DNA of 64,000 nt from Epiperipatus broadwayi (Eukaryota > Onychophora > Udeonychophora > Euonychophora > Peripatidae). The stretch is from NCBI GenBank assembly GCA_028023455.1, contig JAQFVV010012395.1, forward strand, positions 10,476,154 through 10,540,153. Reading direction: 5' to 3'. Both the position numbers and the translations under genes were made by a program. The notes under the pieces were generated by a model. It made no database searches and was not told the DNA's origin. It saw only the letters and a list, made by a program, of their open reading frames with translations. This document shows positions 49,401-61,488 of the stretch, piece after piece. Position 1 is the stretch's first letter; every line of letters begins with the position of its first letter.

Positions 49401-50680
49401 TGTCTTCATTATTTAACTTTCACAATCACAGAAAGTGACAGGAATATGATTGCTTGCAAAATTATGAACATCCCTAAATTTATATATCTTTCACTGTGAA
49501 TTATTTCACAGCCAATACATGATCAATCTTAACTATGAGGTAATCTAAGAAAGCAAAAACTGTCAATGACCTCTATAACTCCGTCATCAATTTTCCTTTA
49601 CCAGTATCAAAGGCAACAGCTTCTTTGTTATCATAATCTTGATTTTCTTTATATTTACCCTAAATATAATCTTTTCATTGTTTTTTTTAGCTTTCCTAAT
49701 AACATTTTATAAATATTAAACACTTAAAATCAAAATGGTCTGCACACATAACAATAAAAAAAAAATGTACTAAGGCAATTTCAAGAGGAAAACCAAAAAT
49801 TAAAAAGATCTTTAGAAAAGACCACTTTTAAGATGAGCTTCATATTTAGCCATATCAACTTTTCACTCTGTTCCTTAACTTTACTAAAAAGTGCATTACT
49901 GTAAAAATATTATATTTAAAGTTATTCTAAATAATAAAAAACAGAGAAAGATCCTTAGAAAAAATTAACTTGAATATTAAATCAATGATATGATTATAAA
50001 ATTTGCTTTTAAATCATTTTTGGAAAAGCTATAATATTTTTGTTGAAAAATTATTGGGATTTTTTTTTTTCTGCAATAAGCTATTGATTATTGATAACAA
50101 ATTGTGAAGAATTTAAAAAATCTATATACAATTTGTATGTTAAAATCTCTGTCAAAAGGCTGTGATAATGAGACACTAGAATACTTTAATTAAGTGATTA
50201 TGAATGAGTTGTAGTTTCCCATTATTTGTCATAAGCTTATTAATACAATTTGTACAAGTAACTCATTTTTCCAATTAAATCATTTAATGCTAAATCTCCA
50301 ATCATTTTTTATATCAGAGCAACCTTTTCCAAAAACAAAAAAATGTAAACCTGCCCCATGATACACGAGGTATGTATTGCATGTCAAACATTTTTACACT
50401 TCATGTTTCTGATACCAAAATATACTCTGAATTTTATTATTTTTAGAATTGGTGTTTGAAAGAATGATATTTGTAATTTAATAGATGTAAATCATAAGCT
50501 TTAATATTTATATGTTATGATATTTATATAGAAGAACTTTTTCTGCTTCTATTATAACAATAGACACTAAAATTTACTATTTTTATTTATTCCCTAAATT
50601 CTGATCTCTTTAGGCATAGGTCATCTTCATGGTATTTTTCTTTTCATTGTTTTTCTTAAGTAGTTAACATATATATAAAT
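46490..50680. other. AT-rich DNA, nothing recognised
   Basis: Includes an A8T8A13 homopolymer patch near 47103-47135 and a (TG/TA)n microsatellite near 49000-49040. The stretch at 48150-48340 is less AT-biased but gave no motif. Confidence 0.5.
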
Positions 50681-50688
50681 TAGAAGGG

Positions 50689-51233
50689 ACTTGAACAGAA
50701 ACTTTCAAGCTGTTTACAGCTATGCACTCAATTTTTTACAACTGATACACATGACCACATATATGTGAAAAAGATAAATGATCTTCAATATATGTATTTC
50801 ATGCTGAACCAACATTCATCAATTGGTCCAGATCACTATCTTCCACACATATATACAATCAGTGCTCAGTTTATATTAAAATAGCAAATATTCAAACTTT
50901 AATGGACAAGCTTCAATCTTTTCCAATTCTTCAGCCATCCATTTCACTGAAAATCTGATGATGAAACATTCATCATCAGATTTTCAATGATATAGTTAGC
51001 TGAAGAGCTTGTCCATTAAAGTTTGAATATTTGCTATCTTAGTATAAACTGAACACTGATTGCATATGTGTGTGGGAACTGATGATCTGGACCAACTAAC
51101 TGATAAATGCTGGTTCAGCAGGAAATACATATATTGGAGATCATTTATCTTTTTCACATGTGTGTGGTCATGTGTATCAATTGTATAAGATTTGAGTGCA
51201 TATCTGTAAACAGCTTGAAAGTCTGAGTTCAAA
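50689..51233. mobile_element. Foldback element, family G, complete symmetric copy
   Basis: Two arms of about 270 bp meet at a centre near 50966, where GAAAATCTGATGATG and CATCATCAGATTTTC face each other across a few bases. Outer ends match as inverted repeats (ACTTTCAAGCTGTTTACAG and its reverse complement CTGTAAACAGCTTGAAAGT). Along each arm come GATACACATGACCACATAT, AAAAAGATAAATGATC, TGGTCCAGATCA, AGTGCTCAGTTTATA and AAACTTTAATGGACAAG. No coding capacity. The transcript would be a long hairpin. Confidence 0.9.
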
Positions 51234-52094
51234 TACCATTACATTCAGTTTAGTATAGACAATATACTCATATTTGAATATTAAATATATATTAAATGAT
51301 TAAAATAAATACAAATGATTAATATTGTAATAATCACAGACAAGGTAATAAAATTATTTATGTTTTATATTATTAATTATCTATTTGTTGACCTCACAGT
51401 GAAATAAAAGTATTTAGGGATAGCCCATGGCTAAATCAAAGTTACCATGGAAACAATCATTTAAGTAGGAAAAATCAATAAGGGTAAAACACAAATAAAT
51501 TTAAATAGATTTTAATGAAAACAAAATTCATCTATTAAAAGCCAATTCACATTAGCAAAAGTTTCTATTTATTCTAACATAAATTGCTCAATCTGGAAAA
51601 ACTTTTTGTTCCCTACACACTTTTTTTTTTTTTTTTAAAAAGTATAGATCATTCATTTAGTTCTTAAATTGTTGACTGCTTTATTACTCTTTTAGAAAAT
51701 ATTTTCTTTTTTCACTTCAATATTGATCAATTATTTGACAATTTCTTTAGCTCATAATCAAAATTAATTTGAGGTATAATATTAAGACTTTTAAAGCAAA
51801 CAACTAGTACAATAAAAACTTTTTTTTACTAAATTAACATTTATAAATCAAATGCAACATATAAATAAAGACTGCATAATTCTTCAGACTTGAGTAAAGC
51901 ATCTGACATCGCCTTTCCTGAGCTTATTAAATGCATTTAGTTTTTCTTCTAGCAGTTTGTTCAACTTCACTAATTTTTTAAAAATTCTTTTCATACATTG
52001 TACAAATATTAAATTTATTCAAGAGCCAAAAAAAAAAAATATTTGTACAAAAAATTGATCACTCTTGAAATGAATTTATATATCTAAAAAAGAA

Positions 52095-52250
52095 AGTTGT
52101 GCCATATTGTGATCAATAACAGAATTATAATGTCAAATTTGTTTGTGATTTGTACATGATAGACCTTGCAGACATTGCCAACTAACTTTAGAAGAAAAAA
52201 AATTGCCATAACTATATAAACCAATTGGTGAATGAAGAAGTATATATGTA
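52095..52250 (-). repeat. Family H dispersed repeat, minus-strand copy
   Basis: On the minus strand, AGTTAGTTGGCAATGTCTGC is followed by AAGGTCTATCATGTACAAATC, CAAACAAATTTGACATT and TCTGTTATTGATCACAAT. The same blocks occur on the plus strand at 59990-60095 with about one mismatch in eight to ten bases. No boxes or ends identify the type. Confidence 0.72.
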
Positions 52251-54390
52251 TAGCATTGTGGCCACAAAATCTATATATCTTGCAATGCTATTGTCTAACT
52301 TCTGTTTCAAAGTTGTTGTTTGTTTTTTTTTTTTTGAGTTTTTAAAAATTTGTATGTTGAATATAGTGTTAAATATATTGAGGGAGTTCTGTAAATAAAA
52401 CCTTTTATTGTTCTTTTTTTTAAAAAAAAATCAGAACTTACACGATTGCCTTGAATATATATAATCTGTAATTCAGATTAATGTTACAATTCTTTACTCA
52501 GAACATAATTGTGTGGGTAAGTTTATTGGAATAAATTTGTTATATATATAATTCTAGAAAATTGAATTCATAGAAAAAAAAAAAATCTAGGTTTGTCTTT
52601 ATTACTTAATCATTTACTAAGAAAATTGAGCCACAAGAGAGTAATAATTAGAATTAATAATTTGTTTAGAGTTAAAAAAAAATGTTGCTAATAGGGGTAT
52701 TTGATTTTTGAAACGATTTTTTTTTTTTGTTTATTCATTTAAAAAAGAGGGTGGGAAAAAAAATTAATGCTGTAAGAACTAGTTTTTTTTTTAAAAAAAA
52801 AATGTAATAAAATATTTGTGTCTATAATTGATGAAGAGGATGCTGTCAACAATTTTTATTGGAAGAGAAAACATATCCTGAGGAGAGGCAATCTACCATC
52901 AGTCAACAGAAAAAAATTCTATGGTAATGACTGGTCATCTTTATTTATTTATATATTGCACACTATGTAATAAATTGTAATGCTCTAAAATAATGAATTG
53001 TTTAAATATTCATATGTTTAAATTGTTAATTTGATTTCTAGTTTTAGTTAATTTGCTATATTTTAATATAAATTTAACTATAAAAGCATAAATATTGAAT
53101 TGTTTATTTTTGCATTATTGCAACTAAAGTACTATAAATCATAAATTACATGCCAATTTCTATCTTTCTACTTTTGGCTCATGTATATATAGTATCAATA
53201 ATCCTACCCTTTTTATTTGCTGCAAACCAATGGATTATTTCTATTTCAGTGTTATTTTAATTATATTATTTTTGTAAATGCATTTTTACTTCTGTTATGT
53301 TTCAAACTCCATGTATATATCTTCTTCAGGATATTTTATATATATATGTAGAGTATGTACAACTGATAATTTAAAATAGTATTAAATTCTATACTGTTAT
53401 TTTTATAAATATGGTTATTATATATATATTTTCTACACAAGATAAAAATATAATTTTTTATTATTAGGGTTGGTTGGGTTAGCATCTTGATAACAATTAA
53501 AAAAACAAAAAAAAAACAAATATTACTCCTGTGTAGAATTATAATAATTATTTGGATTTAAACATTTTAACATGGAACAGTTTATTGGCATTGCTTATTG
53601 TTCAATGAGTATTCAATGCCAGTAGTTTCTTTTTTATCACTTTATTATATAGTGCAAAAAATGCTGTTCAGAAACAATTGCTTCATTTAGCTTAAGTTCA
53701 GCCAAAACAACTTGCTAAAAGGGGGGGGGGGACAACGACATATTTTTAGAACACATTGTTTAAACTAGTGGTAATAACATTTGAACTACACTTTTTTTTA
53801 TTTATTTAGTCCTATTCTGGTGTAGTCCAATATTCATATGTACATATAGCCAATCAAGTTGTCAATATACTTCCAGTAGTTCAGAATTTTTCATGTGTAG
53901 AGGAATTTGTAATTTGCCTATTATGAAAAATTCCTCTGGCAATATTCTGCATCCTTGTGATCCCCATTTGAAGTGACTAAATCAAATCGGTGAAATGAGT
54001 GGAAAAAAGAAAAACTTCACCTAATTCTATTTTGGTGAGATAAAAACAGAGAGCAGACAAAAATATAAATCAGGAAATACAGAGTGCAGAATCATTTAAA
54101 AATATGCAAAGAAGACAACAGTTATGTAAATATGATATTAATTTTGATCTGTTATTTTGCCATTAATTGATTCTTTTTTTTCATGTGAAAACTATTTTTC
54201 CAACATAAATTTATCTTTTATGTTAAAAATTCTAAATCTTCAATAACTTTATTTGGTACTTGAATACTAAACCTGAAATATAGGGGGAATAGGCGAGGGA
54301 GGACCTTTTCACCCCCACAATCATTGTGTGATATCGTGATGACATCATATTGGAAAAAAATAGTCCTACAATGAAGAAATAAATCTGTTT
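52251..54390. other. AT-rich DNA with homopolymers
   Basis: T12, A9 and similar runs at 52320-52440 and 52720-52800, a G10 run at 53721-53730, and a small palindrome around 53887-53938 (GAATTTTTCAT and ATGAAAAATTC, AGAGGAATTT and AAATTCCTCT). Nothing else recognised. Confidence 0.5.
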
Positions 54391-54395
54391 ATTAT

Positions 54396-55460
54396 CAGTT
54401 TTTGCTTTAATTTCTTCATTAAAAAAAAATCAACATTTATTACCAGTTTTATGAAAATCCCAGCATCCTTTGCAATCAAATGGTTTTATTTTTGGAGCAA
54501 AAATTTTTACTGCAGATCTCCATTTTGTTGATAATATACTTAATGTATTTTTAAACAAATTACTAGGAGATTTAGCTTTACTTTATAAAAAAAAGCCATT
54601 TAAAAGTCTAAATCATTTATTGTTCATTTGATATATGTGTAATAATATTCTTTATATAAAAGAGATGTTTATCATTTACTGGTCATTTGGTGTGTCTTTT
54701 TTCGTAGTTTTTGCTTTAATTTCTTTATAAAAAAAAAATTAAAATGTCTAAAAGTCAAAATCATTTATTGTTCGTTTGGTGTATGTGTATTAATTCATAT
54801 GTCATATTTTTATAGTTTTTGCTCTAATTTCTTTATAAAAAAAAGAATCGATGTTTATTTAGCAGTTTTTGCTTTAATTTCTTTATAAAAAAATGTGAAC
54901 ATTTATTAGCAGTTTCCGCTTTAATTTCTTTATATATAAAAATAAATCAACGTTTATTAGCAGTTTTTGCTTTAATTTCTTTATGAAAAAAAACCGACAT
55001 TTATTACCAGTTTTATGAAAATCTCAGCATCCTTTGTAATCAAGTGGTTTCATTTTTAGAGTGAAAATTTTTACTGCAGATCTCCACTTTGTTGGTAATG
55101 TACTTAATGTATTTTTATACAAATTACTGGGAGTTCTTGCTTTATTTTCTTTATTTAAAAAAAAAGCCATTTAAAAGTCTAAATCATTTACTGTTCATTT
55201 GATGTATGTGTAATATTCTTTATAACAAAAAAAGGTGTTTAAATGTCAAAATCATTTACTGTTCATTTGGCGTGTCTTTTTTCATAGTTTTTGCTTTAAT
55301 TTCTTTATATAGAAAAATAAATCAACGTTTATTAGCAGTTTTTCTTTATAAAAAAAAAATATCAACATTTATTACCAGTTTTATGGAAAAAAAAAGTGAC
55401 GTTTATTAGCATTTTTTATGAAAATCTCAGCATCCTTTGCAATCAAGTGATTTCACTTTC
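54396..55460 (+). repeat. Higher-order tandem repeat, about 565-bp unit with short subunits
   Basis: CAGTTTTTGCTTTAATTTCTT occurs at 54396 and 54961, and CTGCAGATCTCCA(T/C)TTTGTTG near 54510 and 55074, both about 565 bases apart. A truncated third unit starts near 55405 (TTATGAAAATCTCAGCATCC). Within each unit a roughly 50-60-bp subunit, TTTTTGCTTTAATTTCTTTAT + A-run + CA(A)CGTTTATTAGCAG, repeats several times, and a AAATCATTTATTGTTCATTTG motif recurs. This is satellite-like organisation. Confidence 0.88.
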
Positions 55461-55569
55461 AGTGTATATCTAAACTATATTGAATTTTATAAGATATTTT
55501 TAAATCATGTTTGATGTATTTTGAAATCATTTATTGTGCGTTTGATGTATATTCACTTATCTTTAATCC

Positions 55570-55741
55570 TACAACATGGAGCATGCATTAGACCTACTAT
55601 GGCTGTTGACATTTGTATCACACATTTTATTTTTTTGTGCAAGAAAAATCCACGTACACATTATTTTGGTCACATCACAAGTGGCGGATTGATACGAATG
55701 TGAACAGGCATATAAAGGTCTAATACATGCCCCGTGTTGCA
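55570..55741. repeat. Hairpin MITE, about 60-bp arms
   Basis: TACAACATGGAGCATGCATT at the left pairs with AATACATGCCCCGTGTTGCA at the right, and TGACATTTGTATCA with TGATACGAATGTGAACA. This gives arms of about 60 bases with roughly 15 percent mismatches around a T-rich loop. Mismatches are mostly transitions, fitting an old element. Confidence 0.85.
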
Positions 55742-58470
55742 GGTTTAGTACTGTACTGGTCAGTTTTGCTGTTCATATAACATGATCTAGAATCTAGGCA
55801 AAAGTATCTCGGGTCCAATCATGTGCAAGATACATAAGTCAGGAACACTCATGAACTCTGCCCTATTTGCTTATTTTCCAGATCTACCAACTTATGAGCA
55901 ACAATCCTGATGATACCGATCTAATTTATCTCTCTCCGCCAGCATTGCAAAGCGGATACAAAAAGACTAATTTGAATTTATATAACGGAATATTTTAGTA
56001 TAGAATATAAGTTTGACACATTTAAAGGTCGAGACCTTTCATATTAATTATAGCTATACGATTAGCGGGAGATCATCTAATCAGGGCGAGCATAATTTAA
56101 CACCTAAAATCTTAATATTATGAATAAAAGAAAACAATGATTCTGCAAGTTTATGATATATATTAAGATTTATTAATTTAAAGAAATATGCATAAATACT
56201 TGTTTTATTATTTTATTAATCGTCATTGGTCTCTTGACTTACATATAATTTGAATGACATTTAGACAGTAGCAGGTAAATCAAATGATATTTGTTTATAA
56301 CTTAGGAATTGACAACTTTAATTATTATTCTATTTTATAGCAGCTAGCTTATATGCCAATAATTTATAAAGATACTGATGAACTATGGGAAAAAATATTT
56401 GCGATACCAATCCACCCCCAGAAAGAACAAAATATAGCACTTAAGTGATTTAGCTTACGAAGATTATTTTATGATTGAAATATTAACCGTATTGCAAAAA
56501 TACATTTTTATTAATAGATGAAAGGATCTCAGTTTTACTGAGTGAGAAACGTGTGTGGGATAGCTCGTTAACATACATATAATGGCGTCGCAAAAAGACG
56601 CGCATATGAAAATATTAATAAATAAAATAAATAGATCTGTTTAGTAGAATCATAATATTACGGTTTATGGATATTCATTGGTTTGAGTTATGGTGAGAAC
56701 TTTAAGAGAGTGGTGTATGCATGATGGCGGAATTAGATGATCCAATCTCAGATCCGAAAAATGTGCTTCCAAATTGAAAGATGAAGAATGGCGACCGAAT
56801 TCCTTCTGCTATTTTGACAGATTTAATTCACAGAATGAAGGTGTCAGCTATTAATAACAAATAGGCCAGGTATTTCCCGGAGCGACCCTATGGCAATAGG
56901 TCATACGATGAAATAAGTCCCATGGGGGGGTGCCAGCCATGTTCTTGGACTTGGAACGAATATATAGGATCCGGATTACCGAAAATACCAGGGAACGAAG
57001 CATGAAGACACACATAGGTGTATTTGAACATGGAGGCCTATTTGCATACAACGCTTGGAACGAAAAACACATAATATTTTAACACTAAAAATGAATGAAT
57101 TATAACCTATATATATTGGGAATGACCAATGTAATAGTATGACTTACATACTAAACAGTAATGGGTTATTTAAACTTATTAAAATATGTAATCATTAGAA
57201 TAGAGACTCCACTTCCTCATTACTCTAATTTATCTATAAACTTCCCACCACGTTAAATAAATATGAGGATTCAGTTTTAAGTGCTTTATTATTATACTAA
57301 AACATAATTTAAACATATATGAATGGGGTGGTGGTTATTAATTTCATAATAAACAGATCTGATTTCATAAAGTTTTAAGGTTAGCGCTTATTATTCAAAT
57401 AAAATAAACATTTCTTAGAAAAACAGATTTTTACTCTGTGTTTCTACAATGACATTAGATAATTAATTTGTTTTTCCGCAAATTCACAAGTGTTTGCTAA
57501 GATAAAAATAAGACTTGTTTTTAATTACACTTAATCTAGTCACCCCATAAAGTAGAGAGGGGGAAAATAAAAGAGAAATTACATACTGGCGAATTTGAGG
57601 AATTATTGGCATATTTAAAAATATAAATACAATAAAAAATATAAATACAATAATGAAAATTATAAAATATTATTGCCACATGAAGGTGAAAGAAAAATAT
57701 TACATTTATTTAATAGAGGCTCAATGATAATAGAAATTAAAGAAAGTTATATAGGGTTATATACAAACTAGTGGTAAGTAAATAATAAATCATTTTAACA
57801 CAATATTAACTCCCTAATAGGATGATATCTTAAATTATAGACAGGTTGAATAGAAAATAATTATGGAAGGCTGAATTTAGAAGTTTAGACATAAAGCAGA
57901 GGCTAGAGTTCTTTTACCTTTATAAAATTAGTGGCAATTCTTGATGATTCAGTATCCATTGGAAATGGTGAACTAGATCTAGGTTTGGTCAGTCAAACAG
58001 GTAGCATTTAATTATTCAGTCTCTAAGCATATTAAAGTTCATGGGTAACGGGATCCTGAGCGATGATTGCAAGAAATAACATGTTTGAATGGAGAGAAAG
58101 GTGAAATTTCCGCTACTCACGATACATTGTATTGTTGTTACCCCAAGTGTGGATTAGATCTGCCATTGCTGTTTAAATATTATGGGTCCTATCTGAATTC
58201 AAATCTAGCAGTATTTATACTATTTTTCTGTTGATATTGGAATGCACTTAGCTGCTAGACCTGAGACACTTTATTCACTTAGCAGATCTGAAATTTGCTG
58301 ACCAGATGCACCTTTTGTTTAAGAATGTTTTAAAGACAATGCAATACCGTTAAGTTTTCTCGAACTGATTGTTTTAAAATATGATCTATGATTTTAAAAC
58401 AAATTTGAAGTGGATAAAATTTCCACTAATGGATTCTTACATTATTCTATAAATTGTTTTTCTCTTCACT
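55742..58470. other. Mixed-composition block, probably an unclassified old repeat
   Basis: Parts (55.78-56.0, 56.55-57.05 and 57.95-58.2 kb) are clearly less AT-biased and contain CpG, unlike the surrounding DNA. No ORF shows a domain; the 73-codon minus-strand frame at 56851-57072 has no motif. I looked for family D and E landmarks and found none convincing. Confidence 0.4.
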
Positions 58471-58472
58471 AG

Positions 58473-58816
58473 TAAAAATTGTAATGATAAATATGCGACT
58501 TTTTCGCATTAAATAATGAATCTATATTTATACTATAATGTGTAGTAAGTCTGCTTAGCGCTTTTGAGATTTAATGTTGGAATCTCATACTCATAGTTTT
58601 ATGAATGAAGACTGTTGTCTCTCCAAACAATGGACTAACTAATTAAAAATTCAAACTCATTTGCATATGTGTACAATAAATTACAACAGTCTTCATTCAC
58701 AAATTCCAACATTAAATCTCTAAAGCGCTAAGCAGACCTATTACACATTATAATATAATTATAGCTTCACTATTTAATGTAAAAAAAGTTGCATATTTAT
58801 AATTATTATTTTATAA
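58473..58816. mobile_element. MITE with long inverted repeats, about 340 bp
   Basis: The left arm (ATAAATATGCGACTTTTTCG, ATTAAATAATGAA, TATAATGTGTA, GTCTGCTTAGCGCTTTTGAG, ATTTAATGTTGGA) is the reverse complement of the right arm ending near 58816, over about 105 bases. An inner stem of ATGAATGAAGACTGTTGT / ACAACAGTCTTCATTCA extends it. The loop is about 60 bases. No coding sequence. Target duplication not resolved by eye. Confidence 0.9.
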
Positions 58817-59620
58817 AATTATCATATGTTTTAGATGGACTAATTGGGTTTCTGGTAAATTGTCTAAATTACATTCAAGAATATTCTTACTTAGACTGCG
58901 TCATCTTCTGACCGCCATGATTAAAAAATACAAATTATACATATAATTTTTAAAATATTCATTAATATGATACATTTTTCCTTTATATAGGTTTTAAAAT
59001 TAATCTCCCCTCACTTATAATATATACACATCCATTACGCACGCATATGAATTAAAATCAAATCAAATATTTATTTATTAAAATTAGTTACATTAAGATA
59101 TATATCTACATCAGTTAACATTTTATTAGTTAAGCTATAAAATATATGTATTAATAAATATGTATAAGTGTGTAAGAATGAAGTTTGAATATGGTTTGGT
59201 GGTGGGAGATTCTGAGTGGGCTGTGAAGCTCAATCTGAGTATCAGGTCGACTGCTTCAGTACTCAAGTACCTTTTATTTTTATAATTTTTCTTCACTTCT
59301 TGATCCTTAATATACTGATTGTATATATTGTATCACTTCAGGAAAACTTGGGGTGATGGTCACTAGTACTTTTAAACATCAACTGCCCTAAATTGGTTAG
59401 CCATTTGTAACTCTACAGAAAATTGAGGTTTAAACCATGAGGGATTTGAGGAATTGGATTTTTATCTTCAAGTTAAAGAGAAAAAAATTTAATCTCAAAA
59501 GGGATGAGCATAATAGATCATTCTGAGAGATCAGCATAACTAACTATAAGTTCACCAGCATTCCCAAAAAGTAATAATCATTCATCATCATGAATGATCT
59601 ATCAAAATAAATCAACAATC
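58817..59620. other. AT-rich DNA, little recognised
   Basis: A GC-richer piece at 59190-59275 (GGTGGTGGGAGATTCTGAG..) may be a SINE scrap, but no A and B box pair at proper spacing was found. Confidence 0.4.
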
Positions 59621-59624
59621 AATC

Positions 59625-59700
59625 TTGTGACTGGATTTGAAATGGGTCTCCTGTAGACCAGGCTAACTATTGAGCCTTTGTCAGCTTGGGCAATTATTTA
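59625..59700 (-). repeat. tRNA-like SINE fragment
   Basis: On the minus strand, AAGGCTCAATAGTTAGCC fits an A box and ATTTCAAATCCAGTC about 30 bases on fits a B box. The sequence between, CTGGTCTACAGGAGACC, can form an anticodon-like stem. Spacing is that of a tRNA gene, but the acceptor and T stems are not convincing, so a tRNA-derived SINE or pseudogene is likelier than a functional tRNA. Confidence 0.42.
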
Positions 59701-59989
59701 AACCATAGTTTGGATGCATAAACTTAAGTGCTAATCCATAACTATACAACCAATAAAAAAATAATGCTAGAATATTCAAACGTGCCAATCATCATTAATG
59801 CTCAGCCATTTAGTACCATTAATGTATTGGCCAACTATAAACTTAATTTGTAATAGAGAGCAAACTAAATAAAATGTAGTGCATGAACTTTAAAGAATAG
59901 CCTCTTTGTGCCAAGCCAGGAATCATCATTATCATCATCTGGATGCCCATACACTAAATATAACCCCTCTATCCCATATAGCTATTATG

Positions 59990-60095
59990 GCAATTTTTTT
60001 TTTCTTCTGAAGTTAGTTGGCAATGTCTGCATGGTCTATCATATACAAATCACAAACAAATCTGACATTTCTATTCTGTTATTGGTCACAATCTA
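59990..60095 (+). repeat. Family H dispersed repeat, plus-strand copy
   Basis: AGTTAGTTGGCAATGTCTGC, ATGGTCTATCATATACAAATC, CAAACAAATCTGACATT and TCTGTTATTGGTCACAAT match the minus strand of 52095-52250 in order and spacing. A T11 run with a TTCTTCTGAAG flank is shared as well. Confidence 0.72.
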
Positions 60096-60099
60096 AACA

Positions 60100-61480
60100 C
60101 AACCATTTAAAATTTGCTGTGGCTTCAATTTCTTATAAGTAGAATAATTATCATTTATTATTTCTTGTTTTGTACATTATGGTCTGATAATGATATAATT
60201 ATGAACAACTTGCTTAAAACCATTATAGTACCAATTGACTAAAAGTCCACCAAGTGCAACAACTTGCACTGTCTTTATTCTTATTTATTTTTATATTAAA
60301 AACAAGATAACTGGATATAATTTTAATTTGCTTACCAGCTGAATTTAAACTCTTCCATATAGTATTTAGATAATGTGGATTGGCAAATTTCTGATTAATC
60401 ATATTTGCAAAAGTTTAAAAAAACAAAATCCCTTTGCACTATGCATGCATGATTTATATAAATTCAGAGAATTTTCACCAGATTTTATCAAAAAAAAAAA
60501 GCATAATGGTATAATGTATAGTTGTTGTTTTTTTTAAACAGCAATTTTGATAAAAATATATATATATTTTTAAAAAAGTTCAAATGTAAAAGATTTCCAA
60601 TAAATTTAATCAACTTAGAAATGTATGATTTCAGTTTTCATATTTATTAATATTTTTCTAATAATTGTTATGCAAAACTACTTATAATCATTTATTTATT
60701 TTTACTGAAATAATTAATTTTATTAATTGTATTTTTAAATATTAGTTTGCAAAAGAAACAAGACAAATTCTTTTTCATCAATATTATTATAAAATAAATA
60801 TTTAAAAATAAATTAAATCAAAAATATTTATTTAGTTAAAAAAAAACATTTTTTAAATAAAATTCTATCTAGGTGATGGATTTTGTTGTTTATTTGAAAG
60901 ATTCCCATTTTCATAAAAAAAAAACAAAACAACTTATATTAATAGTGACTGTCAGATACTTCTATATTTTAACTTTTTTTAAAAAAAGATGTAGATTAAA
61001 ACAGTAAAAATATTATGGTTTTAAAACTAATATATTATTTATAAATACAATAAAGCCATGAACTACTTTACAGCTAATTATGCAATTTCAATAATATGCG
61101 ATCTAAACAAAAAAAAAATATAAATAAAATAACACCATGAAAATTAGTAAATTTTATATTCAAGCAGCCTTTTTTTGTTTTCTCAGAGTGCTGAACACAT
61201 TAATATATTAATAAAAATTCTTATCCTTCCTGAATTTGATATGCAGTATTCCACATAATAAATTATTTTCTAGGAGTAATGTCAAAAGTTTTACAAAATT
61301 TTAAAAGATACTTAAAAGATAATATTGATTTTAAAAAAATTAAGAAAGCTCATAATTTCTTGTTAGATTATTCTATTATGTTTCTATTAGAGAAAAAAGT
61401 TATTGAAAAAAAAAGAGGAATTACCTAGGTTTACTTAGTTTAAAAATAAAAATAGTAAATAGAGATTTAAACTTAGGCTT
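60100..61480. other. AT-rich DNA, nothing recognised
   Basis: Long A/T tracts only, for example A10 at 60490 and a TATATATATTTTT tract at 60558. Confidence 0.55.
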
Positions 61481-61488
61481 TTCAGTCT

